DNA from: Microbacterium oxydans
Lineage (GTDB): Bacteria; Actinomycetota; Actinomycetes; Actinomycetales; Microbacteriaceae
Direction: 5' to 3'
NCBI RefSeq assembly: GCF_000956525.1
Contig: NZ_JYIW01000026.1
Location: 930,001 to 994,000 of the forward strand
Length of the DNA stretch: 64,000 nucleotides
A program made the position numbers and the translations under genes. Of this stretch, positions 35,688 through 45,591 are shown piece by piece (position 1 is the stretch's first letter; each line of letters begins with the position of its first letter). The notes under the pieces were generated by a model, which did no database searches, had not been told where the DNA came from, and worked only from the letters and a program-made list of their open reading frames with translations.

Positions 35688-37814
35688 TCATCCGGCCCCG
35701 GCGGTTGACTCGCTCAATGCTGCATCCACCGGCACCCCGAGATGCTCGCTGAGCGTCGAGGTGTAGGCGCTGCTGAGATGGTCGGCGTCGGAGTAGACGG
35801 GTTCACCGCCGACAGCCGCGAAGCAGACGGCATCGTCGCAGAGGAAGGAGTTCATGTCGACGGGCACGATGCCGCGCTGCTGCTGCGAGGCAAGGGCGAC
35901 CGCGTCCGGCGGCAGCGCCTCGTACCGTGCCACGGCGCACGCCTCAGGCGACTGGGAGTTGAGCAGCAGACAATCCGGGTCGCGCACATCGGCGTTCAGG
36001 GGCGTATCGGCGATGGGCATCACCGTTATCCCGGCATCGACCCAGCGGTCCCAGGTCCGTCGCAGGCCTTCGACGAACTGCTCGTCATGCGGGCGCCCGC
36101 TCCCGTCGTCCACGAGCTGCTGCCGTGCAGCCATCGATGTGATCACCAGATCGGGCTTCTCCGCCAGGAGCGCATCGGACAGCGCCTCGGCCCAGTCCCG
36201 GCACCGCTCGTAGTCCACCGGTCCCCACGGCGCGTCGAATCCGATGAAGGCGACATCCGCTGGCGGGCAGCCAGGGAATGAACTGATGGTGAGGTGCCAT
36301 CCCTCTTCCCGCGCCAGTGGGAAGATCGCCGCCTGCCACTGCTCGGCGTGGGAGTCGCCGACGAGCCATACCCGAGGCCCAGCAGCGCCGTCGGAGAAGT
36401 CGCAGTCCCGCGTCGTCTGCCTGCCGTCGATCGCGAGGGCTTCAGTCAGGTCGCCGCACTCCGGGGCCAGAGTGAAGTACGCATCATCCGGCGTGATCAC
36501 CGGGTCCGCGACCGCCATGGACGGGTCGCACGACGGATCGGCCAAGGCAGCACCGCCGACGCAGGCCCCCGGAGACGGATCTGCGTTCTGAGCCGCGCTC
36601 CCGCGCACCATGGCACCACCGAGCAACGACACCGCGATCAAGACCACGACGGCCATCATCGCTCCACCGCCGAGGAACGTCCGAGGGGCACTGCGCCAGC
36701 GCGCAGCCTTGAGCGCGGGGACCTCGATCCATCGACGGGTGCCCCAGGCGAGCAGGAGTGCGGTGACGAGGACCGCGATCCGCGACGGGAGCGAGAGCGG
36801 CGCCGCGATCAGGAACGGCGTCAGCACGATGAGGGGCCAATGCCAGAGGTACAGCGAATAGGACACGTCGCCGAGCCATTGCACCGGTCGCAGATCGGTG
36901 ATGAGCGAGACACCCCACAGCGGGGCCCTGCGCCCTGTTCCGGCGGCGATCACAGTGGCGGTGCCGAGCACCGGCAGGAGTGCGGCGACGCCCGGGTACG
37001 GGGTGCTCGCGCCGAAGGTGATGGCAGCGATCGCAATGCCCGCGTACCCCAGTACGGCGAGCGCAGACGCGGCGAGTGTGTGCAACCGTCCCCAGCGCAC
37101 GGCTGGGATCAACGCGATCGCCGCCCCTACCGCGAACTGCCAGGCTCGGGTGAACGTGACGAAGTACGCCTGCGAAGGAGCAGCCGCCGTGTACGCGACG
37201 GCGATGAAGAAGGAGACGACCGCGACGGCCATCACGACCCACAGCAGCACGCGTCGCCGGGCGCCGGCGCTCCCCCATCGAAGCGCCGCGGCTGCGGCGC
37301 CGAGGAGGAGCAGCGGCCACACGAGATAGAACTGCTCCTCCACGGAGAGCGACCAGTAGTGCTGCACGGCGCTCGCCGCTGCATTGTGCGCGGAGTAGTC
37401 CACCGACAGCCCGGCGAGCGTCCAGTTCTCGACGTAGAGCGCGCTCGAGACGGCCTGGATCGCGTTGTCCGTCCACCTCGGGTACGGCAGGAGCAGCCAG
37501 ACGCCGAGCAGCGTCACTGCCAGGACCAGCAATGCGGCCGGCAGCAGACGCCTCACCCTTCGCGCGTAGAACGTCGCAAGGCGGATACGTCCGGTGCGCT
37601 CGATCTCGCCGAGCAGATGTCCCGTGATCAGGAAGCCGGAGATGACGAAGAAGACGTCGACGCCCACGTAGCCGCCGGTCAACCGGTCCGGCCAGAGGTG
37701 GTTGGCCACCACGAGCATGATGGCGATGGCACGAAGGGCCTGGATATCGGTGCGGAACCGTCCGGTTCGCACCGACACCCGGGAGAGCGGGACCGCCGGA
37801 GCGGGCGCGCTCAC
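35688..37814 (-). CDS. Acyltransferase 3 / SGNH-hydrolase fusion (OafA-like), copy 2
   Basis: A 708-residue protein with the same two-part design. The membrane part has DIQALRAIAIMLVVANH with the conserved His, FFVISGFLITG, and the canonical SLSVEEQFYLVWPLL. The SGNH part has VGDSHAEQW and DADHLSSAY. It retains the usual EEQF residues that copy 1 lacks. Its ATG overlaps the stop of the RmlC-RmlD fusion (ATGA), so acylation may be tied to rhamnose-containing glycan. O-acetylation of surface sugar is the expected activity; the donor and target are not shown by sequence. Confidence 0.9.
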   Translation of the reverse strand: MSAPAPAVPLSRVSVRTGRFRTDIQALRAIAIMLVVANHLWPDRLTGGYVGVDVFFVISGFLITGHLLGEIERTGRIRLATFYARRVRRLLPAALLVLAVTLLGVWLLLPYPRWTDNAIQAVSSALYVENWTLAGLSVDYSAHNAAASAVQHYWSLSVEEQFYLVWPLLLLGAAAAALRWGSAGARRRVLLWVVMAVAVVSFFIAVAYTAAAPSQAYFVTFTRAWQFAVGAAIALIPAVRWGRLHTLAASALAVLGYAGIAIAAITFGASTPYPGVAALLPVLGTATVIAAGTGRRAPLWGVSLITDLRPVQWLGDVSYSLYLWHWPLIVLTPFLIAAPLSLPSRIAVLVTALLLAWGTRRWIEVPALKAARWRSAPRTFLGGGAMMAVVVLIAVSLLGGAMVRGSAAQNADPSPGACVGGAALADPSCDPSMAVADPVITPDDAYFTLAPECGDLTEALAIDGRQTTRDCDFSDGAAGPRVWLVGDSHAEQWQAAIFPLAREEGWHLTISSFPGCPPADVAFIGFDAPWGPVDYERCRDWAEALSDALLAEKPDLVITSMAARQQLVDDGSGRPHDEQFVEGLRRTWDRWVDAGITVMPIADTPLNADVRDPDCLLLNSQSPEACAVARYEALPPDAVALASQQQRGIVPVDMNSFLCDDAVCFAAVGGEPVYSDADHLSSAYTSTLSEHLGVPVDAALSESTAGAG

Positions 37815-39226
37815 GTCTGCAGATACTCCCTGAGCTGCTCGTCCGCGTCGCGCGGTACGAAACCGGTGGCTTCGAGCTTCGCCAGATCGAGCACGCTGTT
37901 CGACGGCCGCGGTGCGACCGGGCCGTCCGCGTTCGCGAAGTACTCGGCGGTGCTCACGCCTGAGACCCTGGCGCGGTCCGATCCGACGGCTGCGAAGATC
38001 TCAGCGGCGATCTCGGCCCAGGTGTGCGCGGCACCGGCTCCCGTCACGTTGTACGTGCCGTACGGCGCACGCGTCTCGAGCAGATGCGCGATGGCTCGCG
38101 CGATCTCCGACGCGAACGTCAGGCGTCCACGCTGGTCGTCGACCACCTTGGGATCGATGCCTCGCTCTGCGAGCGACGCCATCGTGCGGACGAAGTTCTT
38201 CCCATCGCCGATGACCCACGAGGTGCGCAGCAAATAGTGACGAGGAACACTGCCGACCGCGAGATCACCCGCCGCCTTCGACTGGCCGTACACGCCGAGC
38301 GGGCACACCGCGTCGTCCTCGAGGTAGGCGCGCTCGGCCGAACCGTCGAAGACGTAGTCGCTCGACACATGGACCAGCGTGAGACCGAAGTCGCTCGCGA
38401 TCCGAGCCAGGGCTGCGGGACCGGCGGCATTCGCGGCCCACGCGTCGCGCCGTCCGTCCGGCGTCTCCGCCAGATCGACCGCCGTGTACGCGCCCGCGTT
38501 GATGATCACGTCGTAGTCGCGCCACCGTCGAGCTGTGTGGAGATCGGAGGCTCCGAGGTCGAACTCGTCACGAGTCGTCCACTCGACGTGAGCGGCATCG
38601 CCGAGCTCGGCTCGCAGCGCGCGACCGAGCTGACCGCCGGAGCCGACGACGAGCACCTTGCGCGCGCCGATCGGCGTGACGTCGGCGAGCCGAGGGTGAC
38701 GCAGATCCTTCTCGGAGATCTCGACCTCCGAGAGCGGGATCGGCCACGCGATCGCGGCGGTCTCGTCTGCCAGGTTCAGGAAGGAGTACGACGCGTCAGC
38801 CGACCAGTGGTCGTTCACGAGGTAGGTGTACGCCGTGTCCACCTCGAGCGTCTGATAGGAGTTCCCGACGCCCCGCGGCACGAAGATCGCCCTCGAGGGA
38901 TCGAGCTCGGCCGTGAAGACAGCGCCGAAGGTCGGCCCCTCGCGGAGGTCGACCCAGGCCCCGAAGATGCGACCCGTCGCGACCGAGACCCACTTGTCCC
39001 ACGGCTCGGCGTGGATGCCGCGCGTGGTGCCGACCGCGTCGTTGAAGGAGACGTTGTTCTGCACCGGCCCGAAGTCGGGCAGGCCCAGCACCGTCATCTT
39101 CTCGCGCTGCCAGTTCTCCTTGAACCAGCCGCGGGCGTCCCCGTGCACCGGGAGGTCGAACACCACCAGACCGGGGATGCCGGTCTCGGTCGCGGTGAGC
39201 TGCTTGCCGAATTCGATCTCACCCAC
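37811..39226 (-). CDS. Bifunctional dTDP-4-dehydrorhamnose 3,5-epimerase / reductase (RmlC-RmlD fusion)
   Basis: A 471-residue fusion. Residues 1 to about 195 are an RmlC cupin (RGWFKENWQREKM; VQNNVSFNDAVGTTRGIHAE with the active-site His; IFVPRGVGNSYQTL). From about 200 an RmlD-type reductase begins with KVLVVGSGGQLGRAL, has VHVSSDYVFDG and the catalytic YGQSKAAGD, and ends with a cofactor-binding fold. Together they convert the RmlB product to dTDP-L-rhamnose. The fusion order matches the pathway order. GTG start 6 bases after rmlB. The start has only a weak ribosome-binding site, so coupling to rmlB is likely. Confidence 0.93.
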   Translation of the reverse strand: MGEIEFGKQLTATETGIPGLVVFDLPVHGDARGWFKENWQREKMTVLGLPDFGPVQNNVSFNDAVGTTRGIHAEPWDKWVSVATGRIFGAWVDLREGPTFGAVFTAELDPSRAIFVPRGVGNSYQTLEVDTAYTYLVNDHWSADASYSFLNLADETAAIAWPIPLSEVEISEKDLRHPRLADVTPIGARKVLVVGSGGQLGRALRAELGDAAHVEWTTRDEFDLGASDLHTARRWRDYDVIINAGAYTAVDLAETPDGRRDAWAANAAGPAALARIASDFGLTLVHVSSDYVFDGSAERAYLEDDAVCPLGVYGQSKAAGDLAVGSVPRHYLLRTSWVIGDGKNFVRTMASLAERGIDPKVVDDQRGRLTFASEIARAIAHLLETRAPYGTYNVTGAGAAHTWAEIAAEIFAAVGSDRARVSGVSTAEYFANADGPVAPRPSNSVLDLAKLEATGFVPRDADEQLREYLQT

Positions 39227-39232
39227 CGTGGA

Positions 39233-41100
<1,868 letters not shown>

Positions 41101-41112
41101 CCCAACATCGTG
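41101..41112 (-). promoter_or_regulatory. Putative leaderless promoter -10 element of rfbA
   Basis: CACGAT (41112-41107 on the minus strand), 6 bases, then GTG. It matches TATAAT only at three positions, so support is modest. Confidence 0.35.
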
Positions 41113-41196
41113 CCACATCCCGACTGGGAGCAACGGATGCACGGCATGTTGACTTGCGTCACTTCAATCACACTGGCATCATCTGTAGCTTTCCGC

Positions 41197-41209
41197 CACA
41201 ATGGGGATT
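41197..41209 (+). promoter_or_regulatory. Putative leaderless promoter -10 element of the secreted repeat protein gene
   Basis: CACAAT (41197-41202), 7 bases, then GTG at 41210. If correct, the alternative ATG at 41201 lies inside the promoter and cannot be the start. Confidence 0.4.
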
Positions 41210-43480
41210 GTGACCGGCTCCCCAACCCCACGCCTGCGCACGCTGCTCGCCAGCGCCGCAGCCATCGTCTTCGCCACCTCGCTCCTCGTGGCGAGCCCCG
41301 CGGGGGCGGTCGCGACGACCTCAGCCCCCTCCGTGAACACCGGCATCTCGGCAGACGTACCTGCGAAAGCCGCCGCCGCTCCGGTGAAATCGCTCATCAC
41401 GGACGGTTTCCGCGCCGGCAACATCATCTCGGACCGGGTCTTCTACGACAGCTCGACGATGACTCCCCAATCGATCGACTCGTTCTTCCGCTCGAAGGTG
41501 TCGTCGTGCCGCGCCGGGTACGTCTGCCTCAAGGACTATCGCCAGAACACCCCGAACCGCGCGGGCGACAAGTACTGCAACGGCTACCAGGGCGCGGGCA
41601 ACGAGTCGGCAGCGACCATCATCTACAAGGTCGCGCAGTCCTGCGGGATCAACCCACAGGTCTTCATCGTCATGCTCCAGAAGGAGCAGGGCCTCGTCAC
41701 CCACACCTGGCCGAGCGACTGGCGCTACTCGATGGCATTGGGCCAGGGCTGCCCCGACACCGCGCCATGCGACCCCGCGTACTCCGGGTTCTTCTACCAG
41801 ATCTACGGCGCCGGCCGACAGATGAAGATCTACACCGAGGGCCGCTACTTCACCTACTACGCGCCAGGCAAGACCTGGAACATCCTCTACAACCCGAACG
41901 CCGCATGCGGACGCGGACCGGTCTACGTCGAGAACGAAGCCACTGCCGCGCTCTACTACTACACGCCGTACCAGCCCAACGCTGCTGCCCTGCGCGCCGG
42001 CTATGGCGAGGGTGACGGATGCTCCGCCTACGGCAACCGCAACTTCCACAACTACTTCACCGAATGGTTCGGATCGACGCAGGGCCCCAAGATGCCGACG
42101 GTCGGCACGATCATGGCCCCGGGCGGCGACAAGATCTACATGCTCATGGCCGGCGTGAAGTACCACGTCGCCTCGGCAGAGGACCTCGCTCCGTACTCGG
42201 CTCGATTCGGCGGGGTCTCCGTCATCCCGGCGGCGTATCTGAACGGGCTGCCTGAGGGGCCGGCGATCTCCCGCTATGTGCACGACCCCCGCACGGGCAC
42301 GCTGTACCTGCTCGAACCCGACGGCACCAAACACCGCTTCGTCGACCAAGCCCAGGTCGCGCGGTTCGGGTACGCATTCCCCTCCTATGTGAACCTCGAC
42401 GCCGGCGTCGCCGATGCCTTCACCACGGGCGGGGAGGTCGGAAACTACTTCCGCTCGGGATCCGCGCCGGAGGTCTACGTCTTCGAGGGCGGAGCCAAGC
42501 GGTACATCGCGACCATCGAGGCCTGGCAGGCGATGACGGGAGGCGCACCCACGTACGTCGCCTCCATGACGCCGGGCGCCGCGAGCACCATCCCCAACGG
42601 CCGCATCGCCGCAGCGCCGCGCACCCTGGTCATGACGGCGGCGGAGAACCGCGTCTATCTGACGTTGCCGCAGGACCGATTGGCCTACATCCCCTCATTC
42701 GGCCTGGCCTCCGAGTTCGGCGCCACGACGTTCACGACCACACCCAACGGCACGCTCGATGCTCACCAGCGCGTGCCGGGTACGCTCTCTCCCGTCATCC
42801 AGTGCGGCCAGACGCGCTACCTCGCCGCAGGCGGATCCCTGTCCCGCATCACCGGCAGCGACCTCGGCGGGATCACCCCGCTCGTGGTGAATGAGGCGGA
42901 ATGCGGCGCCTTCCCGATCGCGAGCAGCACCGTCAGCGCTCCCTTCTTCGTGCAGCCGCGAGGCAAGGGCGAGGTCTACACGATCGCGGCCGGGAAGCTC
43001 CGCTACGTGAGGACGCCGGCGGATCTCAACGCGCTGAACGGCAACCGCCCATTGCAGGTCCTGACCTGGGCGCCCGAGACCGCGTCGTGGTTCGGCATCG
43101 GTGCGGAGTACGTTCCCGAAGGCGCGTTCGTGCAGTTCCAGGGCCGGCCCGAGGTCTACCGATTCACGCAGGGCTCCCTCCACCACGTCCGCGGCGGCAC
43201 GACCCTCACGGCTCTCGGCGGCGGGACGACCCCGCCGATCAGGTCGCTCCCCGGTGACCGCTTCGCCAGCTTCGTCGTCGGAGCGCCTCTCCTGACGGAG
43301 AACCAGGACTTCGTGCAGTTCCAGGGCCGCGGGGAGGTCTACCGTTACACGGGCGGTGCTCTCCACCACGTCCAGAGCATGGAGACCCTGGTCCGCCTCG
43401 GCGGCGGCAGGGTTCCGCCGATCCTCGCTCTCGACGCGGCGTTCGCGAAGGACTACGTCGTCGGAGCGCCGCTCCCCTGA
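41210..43480 (+). CDS. Secreted protein with lysozyme-like domain and C-terminal sensor-like repeats
   Basis: A 756-residue secreted protein. A signal peptide spans about 1-33 (ending SPAGA). Residues about 65-300 form a Cys-rich domain that looks lysozyme- or transglycosylase-like: NESAATIIYKVAQSCG, INPQVFIVMLQKEQGLV with candidate catalytic Glu159, and six or more Cys likely in disulfides. The remaining 450 residues are repeats of about 60 residues with the pattern G-x-VY-x5-G-x-hhh-x-V. The last two are the clearest, starting VQFQGRPEVYRF and VQFQGRGEVYRY. Repeats of this type may bind cell-wall glycan. I cannot name a family for certain; the hydrolase call is inference. It is divergent from rmlA and lies in the middle of the glycan cluster. 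Confidence 0.72.
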   Translation: MTGSPTPRLRTLLASAAAIVFATSLLVASPAGAVATTSAPSVNTGISADVPAKAAAAPVKSLITDGFRAGNIISDRVFYDSSTMTPQSIDSFFRSKVSSCRAGYVCLKDYRQNTPNRAGDKYCNGYQGAGNESAATIIYKVAQSCGINPQVFIVMLQKEQGLVTHTWPSDWRYSMALGQGCPDTAPCDPAYSGFFYQIYGAGRQMKIYTEGRYFTYYAPGKTWNILYNPNAACGRGPVYVENEATAALYYYTPYQPNAAALRAGYGEGDGCSAYGNRNFHNYFTEWFGSTQGPKMPTVGTIMAPGGDKIYMLMAGVKYHVASAEDLAPYSARFGGVSVIPAAYLNGLPEGPAISRYVHDPRTGTLYLLEPDGTKHRFVDQAQVARFGYAFPSYVNLDAGVADAFTTGGEVGNYFRSGSAPEVYVFEGGAKRYIATIEAWQAMTGGAPTYVASMTPGAASTIPNGRIAAAPRTLVMTAAENRVYLTLPQDRLAYIPSFGLASEFGATTFTTTPNGTLDAHQRVPGTLSPVIQCGQTRYLAAGGSLSRITGSDLGGITPLVVNEAECGAFPIASSTVSAPFFVQPRGKGEVYTIAAGKLRYVRTPADLNALNGNRPLQVLTWAPETASWFGIGAEYVPEGAFVQFQGRPEVYRFTQGSLHHVRGGTTLTALGGGTTPPIRSLPGDRFASFVVGAPLLTENQDFVQFQGRGEVYRYTGGALHHVQSMETLVRLGGGRVPPILALDAAFAKDYVVGAPLP
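43130..43480 (+). repeat. Two near-identical 61-codon coding repeats
   Basis: Units starting at 43130 and 43313, a 183-base period, encode VQFQGRPEVYRF and VQFQGRGEVYRY blocks that both end VVGAPL. Similar DNA (gtgcagttccagggccg opens both) indicates recent duplication compared with the older, more diverged upstream repeats. Confidence 0.75.
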
Positions 43481-43529
43481 GCCCGGTCCTCCCGGCGGCT
43501 GTTCGCGCATCGGATAGGATCGAGGCACT

Positions 43530-44270
43530 ATGAGCTCTGAGTCGGACCGTGTCCTGATAATTGTTCCGGCATGGAACGAGGGGCGCATCGTCGGCACGAC
43601 CGTGCAGGAGATCCGCGAGATCGACGACAGCTATGACGTCATCGTCGTGGACGACGGCTCACAGGACGACACCGCAGCCGCAGCATCCGCCGCCGGCGCG
43701 ACGGTCCTCTCCCTCCCGTTCAACGTGGGCGTCGGCGGAGCCATGCGCACCGGCTTCACCTACGCCCAGCGCGAGGGCTATTCGCGCGCGATCCAGGTGG
43801 ACGCAGACGGCCAGCACAACCCTGCAGATATCACCCGGGTGCTCGCGGGCCTGGAGACCGCCGACATCTCGATCGGCGCGCGCTTCGCGGACGTCGGCGA
43901 CTACTCGGTGCGCGGGCCCCGCCAGTGGGCGATGAAGTTCCTCGCCAGCACTGTCTCGCGCGTCGCGAAGGTCCGGCTCACCGACGTGACGAGCGGCTTC
44001 CGTGCAGCCAACTCCCGCGCCATCGCGCAGTACGTGCGGTATTACCCCGCCGAGTACCTCGGCGACACCATCGACTCACTCGTCGCCGCGTGCCACGCCG
44101 GACTCCGGGTGACGCAGGTCCCGGTCGCCATGCGCCCCCGCGCACACGGCACACCGAGCCAGGGCCCGATCGGCGCATCGATCTATCTCCTCCGCTCGAT
44201 CTTCGCACTGGGGCTGTCGATGCTGCGCCGCGCGAAACCGATCTCCGAGCCGGAGGTGAGCGGCCGATGA
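43530..44270 (+). CDS. Dpm-like family 2 glycosyltransferase
   Basis: A 246-residue GT2 transferase. It has VLIIVPAWNEGRIVGTTV, VIVVDDGSQDDT, the DxD-type QVDADGQHNP and SIGARFADVGDY. There is no added membrane domain. Members transfer a sugar from a nucleotide donor to polyprenyl phosphate or to a lipid-linked oligosaccharide. The next gene, DUF2304, overlaps by four bases, a pairing often seen with polyprenyl-phosphate transferases. The leader has TAGGAT 9 bases and GAGG 4 bases before the ATG. It opens a four-gene chain of overlapping genes ending in a flippase. Confidence 0.88.
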   Translation: MSSESDRVLIIVPAWNEGRIVGTTVQEIREIDDSYDVIVVDDGSQDDTAAAASAAGATVLSLPFNVGVGGAMRTGFTYAQREGYSRAIQVDADGQHNPADITRVLAGLETADISIGARFADVGDYSVRGPRQWAMKFLASTVSRVAKVRLTDVTSGFRAANSRAIAQYVRYYPAEYLGDTIDSLVAACHAGLRVTQVPVAMRPRAHGTPSQGPIGASIYLLRSIFALGLSMLRRAKPISEPEVSGR

Positions 44271-44659
44271 TCGTCGTCCTCGGCATCGCCTTGTCGCTGA
44301 TCGCCCTCGGACTCGTCGGCTGGATGCTCCTCACCCGCCGCCTCCAGGAGAAGTATGCGGTCCTGTGGATCGTCATCGCGCTCTGTGTGCTCATCCTCGG
44401 ACTCTTCCCGCAGCTGCTGCTCTGGGCCACGGCCCTGATCGGCGTGCAGTTGCCCGTGAATCTACTGTTCGCGCTGGCTATCCTGCTGCTCCTCGGCGTC
44501 GCGATGCACCTGTCCTGGGAGCTCTCCAGCGCCGAGAACGAGATCCGTCGGCTGGCGGAGGAGGCTGCCATCTCCGGCGCCATCGTGGATCAGCTGCGCG
44601 CACGGGTCGACGCGCTGGAAGAGCGCACATCGAGTGCGAAGGACTCGACCGAGGAATGA
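44267..44659 (+). CDS. DUF2304 family small membrane protein
   Basis: A 130-residue protein. Three or so TM segments (IVVLGIALSLIALGLVGW, YAVLWIVIALCVLILGL, LPVNLLFALAILLLLGV) are followed by a charged coiled-coil-like tail of about 40 residues (SSAENEIRRLAEEA). DUF2304 proteins accompany Dpm-like transferases and may anchor or regulate them. ATGA overlaps at both ends tie it to its neighbours. Confidence 0.87.
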   Translation: MIVVLGIALSLIALGLVGWMLLTRRLQEKYAVLWIVIALCVLILGLFPQLLLWATALIGVQLPVNLLFALAILLLLGVAMHLSWELSSAENEIRRLAEEAAISGAIVDQLRARVDALEERTSSAKDSTEE

Positions 44660-45591
44660 CCGGCCCCATCGATATGCCCAACGATTCTTCTCCCACACGG
44701 CCCGTCGCAGTGGTCACGGCCTTCCGCGCCCCCGACGATCTCGTGGGGCGCATCGACGCGCTGAGCGCACAGGTCGACAAGGTCGTCGTCGTCGACGACG
44801 GCTCGCGCAGTCTGGCGCGCCTCGGCCTCGACAGCCCCGACGTGGTCACGATCGAGCTGGACGAGAACGTCGGCATCGCCGCCGCTCTCAACGTGGGGCT
44901 CGAGAAGGCCAGAGAGCTGGGGGCCACGCACGTCGTCACGATGGATCAGGACTCGGAGCTGCCCGACGGCTACGTCTCCGAGGCGCTGCGCCACCTGGAA
45001 CGGCTGTACGCGCAAGGCCGTCGCCCTGCCGCCGTCAGCCCCGCGCGTTTCGGCGAGTTCCTCGTGTCGACGACTCCTGGGACCCCGCATCCGCGGGATC
45101 CGATCCAATCCGGACAGGTCGTCCCCATGTCGGTGTTCGACGAGGTCGGCGGCTTCGACGAGCGTCTGTTCATCGACGGCGTCGACACCGAGTTCACGCT
45201 CAGGGCGCGCGGTGCCGGCTACGAATTCTGGGTGCTGCCCGGCAGCGACATGGATCACAGCCTCGGCGAGAAGATCCCCGTGATGCTCTTCGGCAAGCAC
45301 CTGACGCTGTTCGGCAAGAAGCGCAACCACTACTACCACGCGCCGTTCCGCACGTACTACGCGGTGCGCAACGGCCTGGTGCTCTGGCGACTCCACCACC
45401 GGGGCAACCTCGGCTGGCTCACCCGCCGCACCCTCGCCCTGTTCTGGGTGACCGCGCTCGGGATCGTGCTGTCCGCGGACCGCGGCGCGCAGTTCGTCGC
45501 GACGGTCCACGGCCTGGGCGACGGCGTTCGGATGCGGTTGGGCCGCATCCCCGAGAAGACGCTCCGCGCCATCTCCCGGCGTCGTCGATGA
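44656..45591 (+). CDS. RfbF-like family 2 glycosyltransferase (rhamnosyltransferase type)
   Basis: A 311-residue GT2 enzyme. It has AVVTAFRAPDDLVGRI, VVVVDDGSRSL, a DxD-type motif in VVTMDQDSELPDG, and VGGFDERLFIDGVDTEF, typical of the RfbF/rhamnosyltransferase group. With rmlABCD nearby, dTDP-rhamnose is a plausible donor. A possible C-terminal hydrophobic segment (TLALFWVTALGIVLS) may dock it to the membrane. It overlaps both neighbours by four bases. Confidence 0.86.
   Translation: MTGPIDMPNDSSPTRPVAVVTAFRAPDDLVGRIDALSAQVDKVVVVDDGSRSLARLGLDSPDVVTIELDENVGIAAALNVGLEKARELGATHVVTMDQDSELPDGYVSEALRHLERLYAQGRRPAAVSPARFGEFLVSTTPGTPHPRDPIQSGQVVPMSVFDEVGGFDERLFIDGVDTEFTLRARGAGYEFWVLPGSDMDHSLGEKIPVMLFGKHLTLFGKKRNHYYHAPFRTYYAVRNGLVLWRLHHRGNLGWLTRRTLALFWVTALGIVLSADRGAQFVATVHGLGDGVRMRLGRIPEKTLRAISRRRR

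Noticed and set aside
41149..41191. TTGACT at 41149-41154 as the -35 of a promoter for the secreted repeat protein
   Set aside because: No -10-like hexamer lies 16-18 bases downstream; TAGCTT at 41186 is 31 bases away. The CACAAT spacing to GTG fits better.
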